A DNA stretch of 56,903 bases from Ignavibacteriales bacterium (GCA_026390815.1 JAPLFH010000032.1:1-56903), one strand, 5' to 3'. Shown: positions 7,265-16,845, counted from the first letter of the stretch. Program-made: numbers and translations. The notes: a model not told the origin generated them from the letters alone.

Positions 7265-8230
7265 CTACTTTATGTTTACCAAAAACCATTTATAAGCTTT
7301 TTCTATTCCGTCTTTCAAATTGGTTTTGTGCTGCCAGCCTAAATTGTTGAGTCTTGTTACATCAAGAAGTTTTCTGGGAGTACCATCCGGTTTTGCTGCA
7401 TCAAATACAATTTTTCCATTATACCCAACCACTTCAGAAATTATCTTAGCTAATTCTTTAATCGTTAGATCGATACCTGTCCCGATGTTAATGTGAGAAA
7501 TTCCATTCTCATATAAATCAGCAGCGTTTACTTTTTGCATAATATAATAAACAGCTTCTGCCAGGTCTTCTACATAAAGAAATTCTCTTCTAGGATTCCC
7601 GGTTCCCCACACTACTACCGATTGCTGATTGTGGATTGCTGCTTGCTGATTAATTTTGGCTTCGTGAAATTTCCTTATTAGAGCTGGAAGTACATGCGAT
7701 GTTTCCAGATTGAAGTTATCATTTGGTCCGTAAAGATTAGTTGGCATAACTGAAATAAAATTACTGCCAAATTGTTTATAATAACTTTCGCATAATTTAA
7801 TTCCGGCAATTTTTGCTATCGCATAAGGTTCATTTGTATATTCAAGTTTATCTGATAAAAGATATTCTTCCTTTAAAGGTTGAGGTGCCAGCTTGGGATA
7901 AATACACGAGCTGCCAAGAAACAAAAGTTTTTCAGCTCCATTCTGGTGAGCAGCGTGAATTAAATTAGATTCAATCATCAGGTTTTCATAAATGAACTGT
8001 GCACGGTAAGTATTATTGGCAAGTATTCCACCGACTTTTGCTGCGGCAATAATTACTAATTCTGGTTTTTCTATTTCAAAGAATTTTTCTACCTGATCCT
8101 GGCGGATAAGATTTAATTCATTCAATTCCTTTGTAACAATATTTTTGCAGCCTTCCGACAAGAACTTTCTATAAATGGCAGAGCCAACCATTCCACGGTG
8201 ACCAGCAACATAGATTTTTTTGTTTTTCAT
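7265..8230 (-). CDS. fcl: GDP-L-fucose synthase
   Basis: A 321-residue bifunctional epimerase/reductase turning GDP-4-keto-6-deoxymannose into GDP-L-fucose with NADPH. It has the N-terminal loop VAGHRGMVGSAI (8-19), the substrate segment FLGSSCIYPK (105-114 region), and the catalytic YAIAK (Tyr136, Lys140). NLYGPNDNFNLETSHVLPA is highly characteristic of Fcl. Residues 193-204 (INQQAAIHNQQS) replace a short loop before VVVWGTGNPRREFLYV and are encoded by a repeat block. It is the first gene of the fcl-gmd-dehydrogenase series, and AAGG precedes the ATG. Confidence 0.95.
   Translation of the reverse strand: MKNKKIYVAGHRGMVGSAIYRKFLSEGCKNIVTKELNELNLIRQDQVEKFFEIEKPELVIIAAAKVGGILANNTYRAQFIYENLMIESNLIHAAHQNGAEKLLFLGSSCIYPKLAPQPLKEEYLLSDKLEYTNEPYAIAKIAGIKLCESYYKQFGSNFISVMPTNLYGPNDNFNLETSHVLPALIRKFHEAKINQQAAIHNQQSVVVWGTGNPRREFLYVEDLAEAVYYIMQKVNAADLYENGISHINIGTGIDLTIKELAKIISEVVGYNGKIVFDAAKPDGTPRKLLDVTRLNNLGWQHKTNLKDGIEKAYKWFLVNIK
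7619..7654. repeat. GATTGCTGATT-type repeat inserted in frame in fcl
   Basis: Degenerate copies of GATTGCTG / GATTGTGG / GCTTGCTG encode the Gln/Asn-rich loop INQQAAIHNQQS. The neighbouring gmd block contains related GATTGCGG units, which suggests a common origin for the two blocks. Confidence 0.65.
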
Positions 8231-8360
8231 AATTACCTTAAATTAAGCACGCGGTAAATATAACTAATTCCAAATTATAATTCTGATAGCGGGGAATTTG
8301 AAATATTTGCCTTTTACATAAAAATCTTTTTAATAATTGACGTTAAGGGCATTATCCCGA

Positions 8361-8389
8361 TTGCTTCATTTATAATTTTCAATTATAAT
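8361..8389 (+). promoter_or_regulatory. sigma-70-like promoter for wecB
   Basis: TTGCTT at 8361-8366 and a perfect TATAAT at 8384-8389 are separated by 17 bases. This lies 49 bases upstream of the wecB TTG start, in the divergent spacer with fcl. Confidence 0.5.
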
Positions 8390-8437
8390 AACAGATAAAA
8401 AATCTTTGTTAGAATATTCACATTCCGGAGAAAAATT

Positions 8438-9550
8438 TTGAAGAAAGTTATTTCAGTTGTTGGTGCCCGCCCAAATTTTATGAAAGTAGCACCAATTCAT
8501 AAAGCATTTGAAAAATTAAAAATGAAAAATGAAAAATTAGAAATTGAACACCTGATTTGTCATACCGGGCAACATTATGATGAAAAGATGTCTAAAATAT
8601 TTTTTGATGACCTGGAACTGCCACAACCTCATTTTTATTTAGGAGTTGGTTCTGGTTCTCATGCAGAACAAACTGCTAAAGTTATGATCGAATTTGAAAA
8701 AGTTCTTCTGGCAGAAAAACCTGACCTGGTGATTGTTGTTGGAGATGTTAATTCAACAATTGCGTGTACTTTAGTTGCTTCAAAATTAAATATTAAAACT
8801 GCGCACGTAGAAGCCGGGTTAAGAAGTTTTGATAGAGAGATGCCAGAAGAAATCAACAGGCTGCTTACGGATTCCATAGCCGATTTTCTTTTTGTAACAG
8901 AAAAAACTGGAATAATAAATTTAAAACACGAAGGGGTGCCCGACGAAAAAGTTTTTTTTACTGGCAATGTAATGATTGACAGCCTTGTTAATTATTTACC
9001 TAAAACTGAAAAGTCTAATATTATTAAAGAACATCATTTGGAAAAAGGAAAATATATTCTTGTCACTCTACATCGCCCGAGTAATGTTGATACTAAAGAA
9101 GGACTTGAAGCATTATTGAATATGCTTAATACCGTAGCAAACAAACGCAATCTTCTTTTCCCGATTCATCCACGTACTAAATCCAATATGCAAAAATTTG
9201 GATTGGATGATCTGCTAAGTGAGAATATAATCCTGACCGAACCAATCGGTTATATAGATTTTCTTGCTCTTACAAAAGATGCTGAATTGATAATCACTGA
9301 TAGCGGCGGTATCCAGGAAGAAAGCACTTTCCTTGGTGTTCAATGTATAACTGTCCGGAATAATACTGAGCGCCCAATAACTGTTGAAGTTGGTACCAAT
9401 CAATTAGTCGGAACTGATTTAAAGAAAGTAGAAAAAGCTGCTCTTGAAATCCTTGATGGGAAAATTAAAAAAGGGACAATTCCAGAATTATGGGACGGGA
9501 AAGCTGCGGAAAGAATTACTAAGATAATTGTAGATCATTTAATTTCTTAA
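8438..9550 (+). CDS. wecB: UDP-N-acetylglucosamine 2-epimerase (non-hydrolysing)
   Basis: A 370-residue enzyme interconverting UDP-GlcNAc and UDP-ManNAc. Family signatures are RPNFMKVAPI (11-20), HTGQHYDEKMS, VVGDVNST, HVEAGLRSF, MPEEINR, HRPSNVD and TDSGGIQEE. The start is TTG at 8438 with GGAG 7 bases upstream; no closer ATG would keep the conserved MKKVISVVGARPNF. Residues 27-35 (LKMKNEKLE) are a lysine-rich insertion encoded by AAAAATGA repeats. It would feed the UDP-sugar dehydrogenase at 4321-5661 for a ManNAcA-type sugar. Confidence 0.95.
   Translation: MKKVISVVGARPNFMKVAPIHKAFEKLKMKNEKLEIEHLICHTGQHYDEKMSKIFFDDLELPQPHFYLGVGSGSHAEQTAKVMIEFEKVLLAEKPDLVIVVGDVNSTIACTLVASKLNIKTAHVEAGLRSFDREMPEEINRLLTDSIADFLFVTEKTGIINLKHEGVPDEKVFFTGNVMIDSLVNYLPKTEKSNIIKEHHLEKGKYILVTLHRPSNVDTKEGLEALLNMLNTVANKRNLLFPIHPRTKSNMQKFGLDDLLSENIILTEPIGYIDFLALTKDAELIITDSGGIQEESTFLGVQCITVRNNTERPITVEVGTNQLVGTDLKKVEKAALEILDGKIKKGTIPELWDGKAAERITKIIVDHLIS
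8510..8546. repeat. GAAAAATTA/AAAAATGA repeat inside wecB
   Basis: About four degenerate GAAAAATx units in frame encode KLKMKNEKLEI, where relatives typically have a short loop (for example KYSDKIEH). Similar GAAAATGAA-type units occur in the spacer after the gene (about 9585-9605). Confidence 0.6.
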
Positions 9551-9817
9551 TCATCAAATCTTGCTTGTTGGCTATAAGTAAGTGCAAAATGAAAATGAAG
9601 TAAAATTCCAAATAACAAATTGCAAATATGCTTCAATCTTCAAGATCCAATCCCCAAAAAGTTTTTGTAATTTTGTTGTTGGTATTTAGAAATTATTTGT
9701 TATTTATGTTTTGGTATTTGTTATTTTATTTTATCTGGCACTTCTTTTTTCCTTCTTGCCTTTAGTAAATCCTTAAACTATTTTTATTCTCAGAATATTC
9801 TATACATCGAGGAGTAA

Positions 9818-11851
9818 ATGAAAAAAGTTTTCTTTCTTTCAGTCATTTTCCTAACAATTTCTAATTTTCTTTTGCCACAAAAGAAAGCTATGACTATTGA
9901 TGATCTTTGGGCAATGAAAAGAGTTGGCGATATTTCACTTTCACCTGATGGAAATACAATCGCATTCGCTTTAACCGCATATGATATGGAAAAGAATAAA
10001 GGGAACACTGATATACGGCTGATTGGTTCGGATGGTAAAAATTTAAGAACATTAAAGAACTCAGAAAAGAATGAAGCCCAGCCAAAATTTTCTCCAGATG
10101 GAAAAAGAATTGTTTATACTCTTGAAGATCAAATTTGGTACTGCAACATTGATGGATCTGACGATAAACAATTAACTGATCTTTATACCGGAGCTTCCGG
10201 ATTGGTCTGGTTAAAAGATGGAAGTAAATTTCTTTTTGTTTCTTCTGTTTATCCAGAATGCGAAGATCAGAACTGCAACAAAACAAAAGACAAAGCAAAA
10301 GAAGATAGTAAAGTTAAAGCAAGCATTTTTACTGAACTAATGTTCCGGCATTGGGATAACTGGAGAGGAGAAAAACGAAGTCATTTATTCCTGATGGAAT
10401 TAAATAAGAAAAATTACGTTGACCTGATGCTCAATTCCAAATCAGATTGCCCTCCGCTTGCACTTGGCAGCTCTAACGATTATAACTTTTCCCCAGATGG
10501 TAATGAAGTTGTCTTTACAATGAATGAAGCTGATACACTGGCTGCCAGTACAAACAATGATATTTTTATTATTGATTTAAAAGATGTGAAAGCGGGAAGT
10601 AAAACTCCTTACAAAAAAATTTCTGTTAGCAAAGGAAATGATTTCCAACCCATTTATTCACCAGATGGAAAGTATATTGCTTTTTGTTCTATGGAAAGAG
10701 CTGGCTTTGAAGCTGATAGAAAGCGGTTGATGTTGTTTGAAAGAGGAACCGGAAAAACAAATGAGTTAACAAATGGTTTTGATTTTAATGTTGAAGAATT
10801 CATTTGGTCACCGGATTCAAAATCAATTTATTTTACTTCGCAAAAAGAAACGAATAATCCAATCTTAAAAGTTGATGTTTCAACCGGCAAAATAGAAGTT
10901 GTGCTAAAAGAACATTGCAACGCAAATATTCTTATCTCGCCTGATGGAAAAAAGCTTTTCTTCAGACAGCAGCGGAGTAATCTTCCGGATGAAATTTTTT
11001 CGATGGATAATTCTGGTTCCAATCTTCAGCAAATATCATTTTTAAATAAAGATATTTTAGAAAAGATTGAAATGAATCCAATGGAAACTTTCTGGTGCGA
11101 AGGTGCCGGGAAAACCAAAGTGCAATCAGTTTTAATTAAACCGCCATTCTTTGATGCCAATAAGAAATACCCGATGATATTTTTAATTCATGGTGGACCA
11201 CAGGGAAAGTGGGAAGATGAATTTCACTACAGGTGGAATTATCAATTATTCGCATCAAGGGGATATATTGTTGTTGCTCCAAATCCACGCGGCAGCACAG
11301 GATACGGACAAAAATTTACTGATGAAATCTCCCGCGATTGGGGCGGAAAAGTTTATACTGATTTAATGAACTGTTATGATTATGCAATCAAAAATTTTAA
11401 TTTCATCGATAAGAAAAATACTTTTGCTGCTGGTGCATCTTACGGTGGGTACATGACAAACTGGATTGAAGGACACACCAATAAATTTAACGCACTTGTT
11501 AGCCACGATGGTACTTTCAATCTTGAAAGCATGTACGGAACAACTGAAGAACTTTGGTTTCCGGAATGGGAACTTGGTGGCAAACCTTGGACGAACAGAA
11601 ATCTTTACCACAAATGGTCTCCACATTCATACGTCCAGAACTTTAAAACGCCAATGCTGGTAATTCATGGCGCAAAAGATTTCAGACTTTCTGAAGAGCA
11701 GGCGTTCCAATTATTTACATCGTTACAAAGAATGGGAGTTCCAAGTAAATTACTTTACTTTCCGGATGAAACACACTTTGTAACAAAGCCGCAAAACTCA
11801 AATTTGTGGTGGAATACTATTTTTGACTGGTTTGAAAAATATCGCAAATAG
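9818..11851 (+). CDS. S9 family peptidase (prolyl oligopeptidase/acylaminoacyl peptidase type), secreted
   Basis: A 677-residue serine peptidase with a signal peptide (residues 1-21, ending FLLPQ). A WD40-like beta-propeller (about 35-400) holds repeated SPDGK-type motifs. The C-terminal alpha/beta-hydrolase domain has the oxyanion region HGGPQGKW, the nucleophile motif GASYGGYM (Ser541), Asp621 in HGAKDFRL, and His653 in DETHFV. This is a complete catalytic triad. It likely trims peptides in the periplasm. GAGGAG precedes the ATG. YkvA follows 12 bases downstream, so the two may be co-transcribed. Confidence 0.92.
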   Translation: MKKVFFLSVIFLTISNFLLPQKKAMTIDDLWAMKRVGDISLSPDGNTIAFALTAYDMEKNKGNTDIRLIGSDGKNLRTLKNSEKNEAQPKFSPDGKRIVYTLEDQIWYCNIDGSDDKQLTDLYTGASGLVWLKDGSKFLFVSSVYPECEDQNCNKTKDKAKEDSKVKASIFTELMFRHWDNWRGEKRSHLFLMELNKKNYVDLMLNSKSDCPPLALGSSNDYNFSPDGNEVVFTMNEADTLAASTNNDIFIIDLKDVKAGSKTPYKKISVSKGNDFQPIYSPDGKYIAFCSMERAGFEADRKRLMLFERGTGKTNELTNGFDFNVEEFIWSPDSKSIYFTSQKETNNPILKVDVSTGKIEVVLKEHCNANILISPDGKKLFFRQQRSNLPDEIFSMDNSGSNLQQISFLNKDILEKIEMNPMETFWCEGAGKTKVQSVLIKPPFFDANKKYPMIFLIHGGPQGKWEDEFHYRWNYQLFASRGYIVVAPNPRGSTGYGQKFTDEISRDWGGKVYTDLMNCYDYAIKNFNFIDKKNTFAAGASYGGYMTNWIEGHTNKFNALVSHDGTFNLESMYGTTEELWFPEWELGGKPWTNRNLYHKWSPHSYVQNFKTPMLVIHGAKDFRLSEEQAFQLFTSLQRMGVPSKLLYFPDETHFVTKPQNSNLWWNTIFDWFEKYRK

Positions 11852-11863
11852 GAGGATTAAGAG

Positions 11864-12226
11864 ATGAGTAAAACAATTCCAAACATTAACGATCTTGATT
11901 ATGATATGATGTATGAAGAAGAATTTGAAAGGAAGAAAAAGGAAGTTGAAAATGGATTGTGGGTAAAGCTTGAACAGGTCGGCAAGAAAATTTCTTTTGC
12001 AAAGGATGTTATGGCGCTGTATAGATATATGCGCGACCGTTATGTATCGTGGCACCGCAAAGCAATTGTAGTTGCAGCTTTGATTTATTTTATTTCACCA
12101 ATTGATGCAATCCCGGATTTAACCCCACTCTTTGGTTACCTTGATGATCTTGGTGTAATTACAGCAGTACTAAAATTTCTTGGAAGCGAATTGATTCCAT
12201 ATTACGAAACAAGTTACAGAAGGTAG
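11864..12226 (+). CDS. YkvA (DUF1232) family protein
   Basis: A 120-residue protein with the DUF1232 core WHRKAIVVAALIYFISPIDA continuing into IPDLTPLFGYLDDLGVI (about 64-105). This core is a short hydrophobic helix pair with the SPIDxIPD signature. The function of the family is unknown; it is thought to be membrane-associated. The N-terminal half is charged. A strong AGGAGG precedes the ATG. It lies 12 bases after the S9 peptidase. Confidence 0.85.
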   Translation: MSKTIPNINDLDYDMMYEEEFERKKKEVENGLWVKLEQVGKKISFAKDVMALYRYMRDRYVSWHRKAIVVAALIYFISPIDAIPDLTPLFGYLDDLGVITAVLKFLGSELIPYYETSYRR

Positions 12227-12236
12227 AGTAGTTGCA

Positions 12237-12286
12237 TTGTTAAATTGTTTTGATATTGTTTTAACAACAATTAAGCAATTTAACAA
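12237..12286. repeat. TTGTTAAATTG inverted repeat
   Basis: TTGTTAAATTG (12237-12247) and CAATTTAACAA (12276-12286) form a perfect 11-bp inverted repeat just after the YkvA gene. It could act as a weak terminator hairpin or be an intergenic repeat. No T-run follows. Confidence 0.5.
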
Positions 12287-12340
12287 TTTATCCTTCCGTG
12301 AATAAAAGCAGAATAAAGAAAAATTAATTAAGAGATTTAA

Positions 12341-12871
12341 ATGAATTTTTCAATCAAGAAGAGTGAAATACTTTTTAGAGGAAAAGTCTTTGATTTACAG
12401 GTTGACGAACTGGAATACAATAGCGGTAATAGCGGTGTTCGGGAAATTGCTGTTCATCCCGGAGGTGCCGTTGTTGTTCCAATAAAAAATGATGGGAAGA
12501 TTGTTATGGTTCAGCAGTACCGCTATCCTCTTCAAAAAGTTTTATTAGAACTGCCCGCTGGTAAATTAGATAAGAATGAAGATCCTTTTGTATGTGCAGT
12601 TAGAGAGCTTGAAGAAGAGACCGGTTATAAATCAAATAATGTTGTAAGGCTTGGTGCAATTTTTACCACGCCAGGGTTTTGTACAGAGATTCTTCATATT
12701 TATCTTGCAAGAGATTTACAAGCCGGTAACCACAACCGCGAAGAAGGTGAATATGGCATGGAAATACTGGAATATTCTTTACCCGAGATTGATGATATGA
12801 TAAAGTCCGGCGAGTTGATGGATGCTAAAAGTATTTGTGGAATTCAGATGGCAAAATTGTTTTTAAAATAA
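12341..12871 (+). CDS. NUDIX hydrolase, ADP-ribose pyrophosphatase type
   Basis: A 176-residue protein with a complete NUDIX box at 74-96 (G-x5-E-x7-REL-x-EE-x-G: GKLDKNE ... RELEEETGY). It is preceded by the ADP-ribose pyrophosphatase-like VQQYRYPLQKVLLELPAG. It probably hydrolyses ADP-ribose or a related nucleoside-diphosphate sugar to the monophosphates. It is cytoplasmic and stands alone between spacers. No strong ribosome binding site was seen. Confidence 0.9.
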   Translation: MNFSIKKSEILFRGKVFDLQVDELEYNSGNSGVREIAVHPGGAVVVPIKNDGKIVMVQQYRYPLQKVLLELPAGKLDKNEDPFVCAVRELEEETGYKSNNVVRLGAIFTTPGFCTEILHIYLARDLQAGNHNREEGEYGMEILEYSLPEIDDMIKSGELMDAKSICGIQMAKLFLK

Positions 12872-12920
12872 CATTCCTTAAGGTACAGCAATGAACTTAT
12901 CAGAGATCTTCATTTCATGT

Positions 12921-13090
12921 ATACTAAATAGAAAGTGGTTTTCGGTATGTTGGTATAGGGGTATAAAGGTATATAATAAAGTTCACTACATACTTTAAAC
13001 CTCTATACCAATATACCTTTATACCAAAACATCTTTCAATATATAATTTATTTTTTACTTTGAAAATGAAAACCAATTTATTTCAAGTAT
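12921..13090. mobile_element. MITE-like inverted-repeat element, copy 1
   Basis: This 170-bp unit has 23-bp imperfect terminal inverted repeats (18/23 matching): ATACTAAATAGAAAGTGGTT... on the left, and GAAAACCAATTTATTTCAAG... on the right. The centre has a perfect 15-bp inverted repeat (GGTATAAAGGTATAT / ATATACCTTTATACC). A second copy with the same ends and plan lies at 33835-34001. It encodes no protein, which fits a non-autonomous transposable element. Confidence 0.65.
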
Positions 13091-13108
13091 ATTATCAATA
13101 ACGAACTC

Positions 13109-13945
13109 TTATCGCTGATAAAACGAAATTAAAGTTTCCAGATCTACTTTTTTAATATGCTCTAAAGTTCTTCCCATAAAAATTTCGGAAATCTCTTTGA
13201 ACTTCTGGGGTATATCACTTACAAAGTAATCCTGTAAACCAAGCGAGTTAGCATTTGTGTGAAGATTTGTTCTATCCAATTCACTTGCAAGTACTTTTGC
13301 AGCGGCAATTCCGGAATCAATTAAAGTTACTTTATCACCTACAACCTGCCGGATTACTTTTGCAAGGATTGGATAATGTGTACATCCTAAAACCAGAGTA
13401 TCAATATCCTGTTCTTTAATTTCCTGCAAATATTCTTCAGCAATCAAATACGTTGCAGGATGATCAATCCAACCTTCTTCAGCCAATGGAACAAATAGTG
13501 GGCAGGCTTTTTCAAAAACCCGGGCTTTAGGATCGAGGCGATTAATTTCTTTAGAATAAGCTTTATTATTAATTGTTGCGCTTGTACCAATTACACCAAT
13601 CTTTCCGCTCTTTGTATTTTCAATTGCCATCAAAGCGCCGGGTTCAATCATTCCAATTACAGGAACACTGAATCGATTTCGTAATTCGCTCAAAGCAACC
13701 GAAGATACAGTATTGCAGGCAACAACAATTACTTTAACATTTTTATTCAAAAGAAATTTCGCATCCTGGATTGCATATTCAATTACAGTAGAATTTGATT
13801 TTGAACCATAAGGAACGCGGGCGGTATCGCCAAAGTAAACAATGTTTTCTAATGGCAGGATTGAGATTATTCTTTTTACAACTGTTAAACCGCCAATACC
13901 AGAATCAAAAACTCCGATTGGTTTTTCCTTTTCCATAAAATTCAT
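13109..13945 (-). CDS. murI: glutamate racemase
   Basis: This enzyme makes D-glutamate for peptidoglycan. Signatures are PIGVFDSGIGGLTVVKRI (catalytic Asp), ACNTVSS (first catalytic Cys), and LGCTHYPIL (second catalytic Cys and His). The start is placed at the ATG at 13945, because AAGGA lies 6 bases upstream of it. A TTG two codons earlier abuts the same AAGGA, and another ATG lies at 13935. Length is 278 residues, normal for the family. Confidence 0.93.
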   Translation of the reverse strand: MNFMEKEKPIGVFDSGIGGLTVVKRIISILPLENIVYFGDTARVPYGSKSNSTVIEYAIQDAKFLLNKNVKVIVVACNTVSSVALSELRNRFSVPVIGMIEPGALMAIENTKSGKIGVIGTSATINNKAYSKEINRLDPKARVFEKACPLFVPLAEEGWIDHPATYLIAEEYLQEIKEQDIDTLVLGCTHYPILAKVIRQVVGDKVTLIDSGIAAAKVLASELDRTNLHTNANSLGLQDYFVSDIPQKFKEISEIFMGRTLEHIKKVDLETLISFYQR

Positions 13946-14014
13946 GTGCAATCCTTAAAGAATGAATGATGGTCTGAAAAATTTCTCCATCAATAATAAT
14001 TTCTATAAATCAAT

Positions 14015-16573
14015 TTATAAAATTTGTTCAATCGCTGCTGTCAGTTCAGCTTTAATAAACTCGTAATCATTTGGAGAAACTTTTTTTCCGTTACGATCCA
14101 GAAGATAAAATGAATCAACTACATCATCAGCTTTTGTGGAAATTTTTGCAAAGAAAATTGATAGACCAAGTTCGCCCATTTTTCTTGTAATCTGGTAAAG
14201 CAAACCTAATCTGTCCGGAGAAAAAATATCCAGTATCGAAAATTTTTCATGTTCTTCAAAAACTACTTTCACCTTACCAGACCGCTTGAAGAATTTATTT
14301 TCAATTCTCCACCATTTGGATTTCAGTTTTGTAAATTCCTGTAAAAGCTGAAGAGAACCATCCATAACGGCATTCAGATCCTTGCTTATTTTATCATACC
14401 TTTCAGGCTCTACAAGTTTATGAGTTCTAAAATCTGTTACTGCAAAACTATCTATTACAACTCCATCCTTACGTGTAAATATTCTTGCATCGTGGATGTT
14501 CAAATCATTTATAGAAAGAACACCGCACAATTTTGAAAGCAGCATCGGAGCATCTTTAGCAATGATGGTAATATTTGTAAAAGTATTTAATTCCTTAAAG
14601 AAGGTGGAGATATTTGATCCTTTTTCAATTTCTTCTAAATGTAGGGCGATTTCATCTTCAGTAAAAACTTGCGTATAGCTCATATCATTAATAGAATCAA
14701 TATGATCCTGAAGTGAGGCGTTCATTTCACCTATAGCTTGAGGAAACTTGATAATGCTTGAATAGAGAAGTTCTTCGCCGGATACTTGTTCTTCCAGCAT
14801 GGCGCGGGTTTTACGAAATAATTCATCCAGCAAATTGCTTTTCCATTCGGTCCAAACAACTGGATTAACTGCCGAAAGATCTGCATAAGTAACAAGATAA
14901 AGTAGATCCAATTGCAATACGGAATTAAATTTTGAGGTGAAGTTATTTAATGTTTCAGGATCGTTAAGATTTCTACGGAAAGCAACCTGCTCCATTACCA
15001 AATGATTTGCTACGAGAAATTTTACCTGGTCAACTTCTTCCTCCTCATAACCCATACGATACATTTCAGAAGATGCAATCTCGGCACCAAGAATTTCGTG
15101 ACCGGATACACTAATTGGTTTAGCAATATCGTGGAAGAGAATGGCAAGAAAAAGAATTTCTCTTTCTTTCAACCCAGTAAAAAGTCTACCAAGCTGAGTT
15201 TCCTGCTTAACAAGATTTTCTACATTTGAGATTGCTACAATAGTATGTTCATCAGCCGTAAAATTGTGGTAAACTCCAGGTTGGAAAAATCCATTCAACT
15301 CTTTATATTCCGGCAGCACCAAACTTAAAACACCCAATTCATTCATATGAAAAAGAGTTTCCCCAACATTTTTGGGCAGTCTTAAAATTTCTCTAAAGAA
15401 AACTGAAGATTCGGATTCATCTAATTCAGAATTTTCAAGATGCTCTACACATTCAATTACAAGCGAGCGAAGATTTTCATCAAATCTGCCGTTGTGCAAA
15501 CCACGATAATAAAATAGTCTTAATATATCCGAAAGAGAAAGTTCTCTATTATTAACGATGGAAAGACTATTTCCTTTAAGAAAAAAATCTTCGTCAAGTT
15601 GAATTGCTAAAAACTGGGAAAGCGGATCTGTAATTTCTTCTTCAATCCTGCGTGTCATTGTTTTAAAGAACCGGCTAATTCTATTGGAAGCATCAAAGTA
15701 GCTTTGCATAAAATTAACAACGGATGATTTTCCTTTGTAACTTAAATGATGCGCTATTTTTTCCTGGGAAGTGAATTCCAGCCGGTCATTCCTTTGCTTA
15801 GTTAAAAGGTGCATCAGGTTACGGATATGCAGAATAAATTTATAACTCTCCAGCACTTTTTTATATTCCTTTTGTGAAGCGTGTTTCTTTCCGCGAAGAA
15901 TATTAAAAAAGTTTTCCGTCTGGGTTATTTCATTCTGGCTGGTTAAAGAAATTTTATTCTTCAATGAATAAATCCATTCTACCGCTTGCAAATCGCGCAA
16001 GCCGCCGGCAGAATATTTTACATTTGGTTCAAGCATTTTTGAAGAGCTGCCATACTTTTGATATCGCTTTTGAGTATCTTCAAAAAATTGAAAGATTAAA
16101 GCAGGTTGATTTTTTTCATCAAGACAATCAAATAACTGCGTTTGCCATTTGTTATAAATTTTTTCATCGCCTAACAACAAACGTGTTTCAAAAAATTGAG
16201 TGAAAGCATGTAAATCATCTGCAAGGTATTTATCGATGTCTGTAAAATCCCGTACCGTGTGAGATACTTCTATACCGCAATCCCACAACTGATGAATACA
16301 TTTTTGTATCGGATCAACATTCTCTTCAATCGATTCAACAATAAACATTAAATCAATATCGGAGTTTGGTGAAAGCTCTCTTCTGCTAAAACTGCCGACT
16401 GACGCAATAACAAAATTGAATTTCTGTCCTTCGAATATTTTAAATATGTACTCTTCAACTAAAAGACTGTACGCGACACAAAACTTAAAAGAATCTTTCA
16501 ACAGCTCAGGATCTTTAAAACTCTTCTCCCGATCTTTAATAAAATTCTTTTTTATGGTTGCAGATTTAGGCAT
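14015..16573 (-). CDS. glnD: [protein-PII] uridylyltransferase/uridylyl-removing enzyme (GlnD-like)
   Basis: An 852-residue nitrogen-sensor enzyme. The order of domains is NTase with GSFSRRELSPNSDIDLMFI (Gly60-Ser61, Asp72, Asp74), a long helical region, an HD phosphohydrolase (LFHDIAKPISVSGHE, about 480) and two C-terminal ACT domains (ITIIAKDAPMLLSKL near 665; FSPDRLGLLYQITRKMG near 775). Such enzymes add UMP to PII when glutamine is low and remove it when glutamine is high. No PII or glutamine synthetase gene is nearby, so the partner is elsewhere. All key motifs look intact. Confidence 0.88.
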   Translation of the reverse strand: MPKSATIKKNFIKDREKSFKDPELLKDSFKFCVAYSLLVEEYIFKIFEGQKFNFVIASVGSFSRRELSPNSDIDLMFIVESIEENVDPIQKCIHQLWDCGIEVSHTVRDFTDIDKYLADDLHAFTQFFETRLLLGDEKIYNKWQTQLFDCLDEKNQPALIFQFFEDTQKRYQKYGSSSKMLEPNVKYSAGGLRDLQAVEWIYSLKNKISLTSQNEITQTENFFNILRGKKHASQKEYKKVLESYKFILHIRNLMHLLTKQRNDRLEFTSQEKIAHHLSYKGKSSVVNFMQSYFDASNRISRFFKTMTRRIEEEITDPLSQFLAIQLDEDFFLKGNSLSIVNNRELSLSDILRLFYYRGLHNGRFDENLRSLVIECVEHLENSELDESESSVFFREILRLPKNVGETLFHMNELGVLSLVLPEYKELNGFFQPGVYHNFTADEHTIVAISNVENLVKQETQLGRLFTGLKEREILFLAILFHDIAKPISVSGHEILGAEIASSEMYRMGYEEEEVDQVKFLVANHLVMEQVAFRRNLNDPETLNNFTSKFNSVLQLDLLYLVTYADLSAVNPVVWTEWKSNLLDELFRKTRAMLEEQVSGEELLYSSIIKFPQAIGEMNASLQDHIDSINDMSYTQVFTEDEIALHLEEIEKGSNISTFFKELNTFTNITIIAKDAPMLLSKLCGVLSINDLNIHDARIFTRKDGVVIDSFAVTDFRTHKLVEPERYDKISKDLNAVMDGSLQLLQEFTKLKSKWWRIENKFFKRSGKVKVVFEEHEKFSILDIFSPDRLGLLYQITRKMGELGLSIFFAKISTKADDVVDSFYLLDRNGKKVSPNDYEFIKAELTAAIEQIL

Positions 16574-16740
16574 AATAAAATTTCTTTGTATTATAATTCC
16601 AGAGGCGAGGGGAATCTCGTCTCTTTGAATTTAGTAAAACATTAATCCTAAAAAATAAATTTCAATTTTCTAAGCCGTTAAAAAATCGGGAGTAAGTAAA
16701 TAGTTATTAGAAACTTCTGAAAAATCAATAATAAGTTGAG

Positions 16741-16845
16741 TGTCATTCCCACGAACCTGCCAGCAGTAGGCAGGAGTGGGAATCTAAAATAAAATCAATG
16801 GATTCCTGCCTGCTTACCAGTAGGCAAGCTTTCGCAGGAATGACA
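16741..16845. repeat. 105-bp extragenic element with TGTCATTCC ends
   Basis: The ends TGTCATTCCCACGAACCTGCC and the complement of GCAGGAATGACA form an imperfect terminal inverted repeat. Two internal hairpins (CCTGCCAGCAGTAGGCAGG and CCTGCC...GTAGGC) belong to the CCTGCC/GTAGGC family seen at 3233 and 4213. It resembles the TCATTCC...GGAATGA intergenic repeats widespread in environmental bacteria. It lies in the 308-base gap 16574-16881, which holds nothing else recognisable. Confidence 0.65.
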
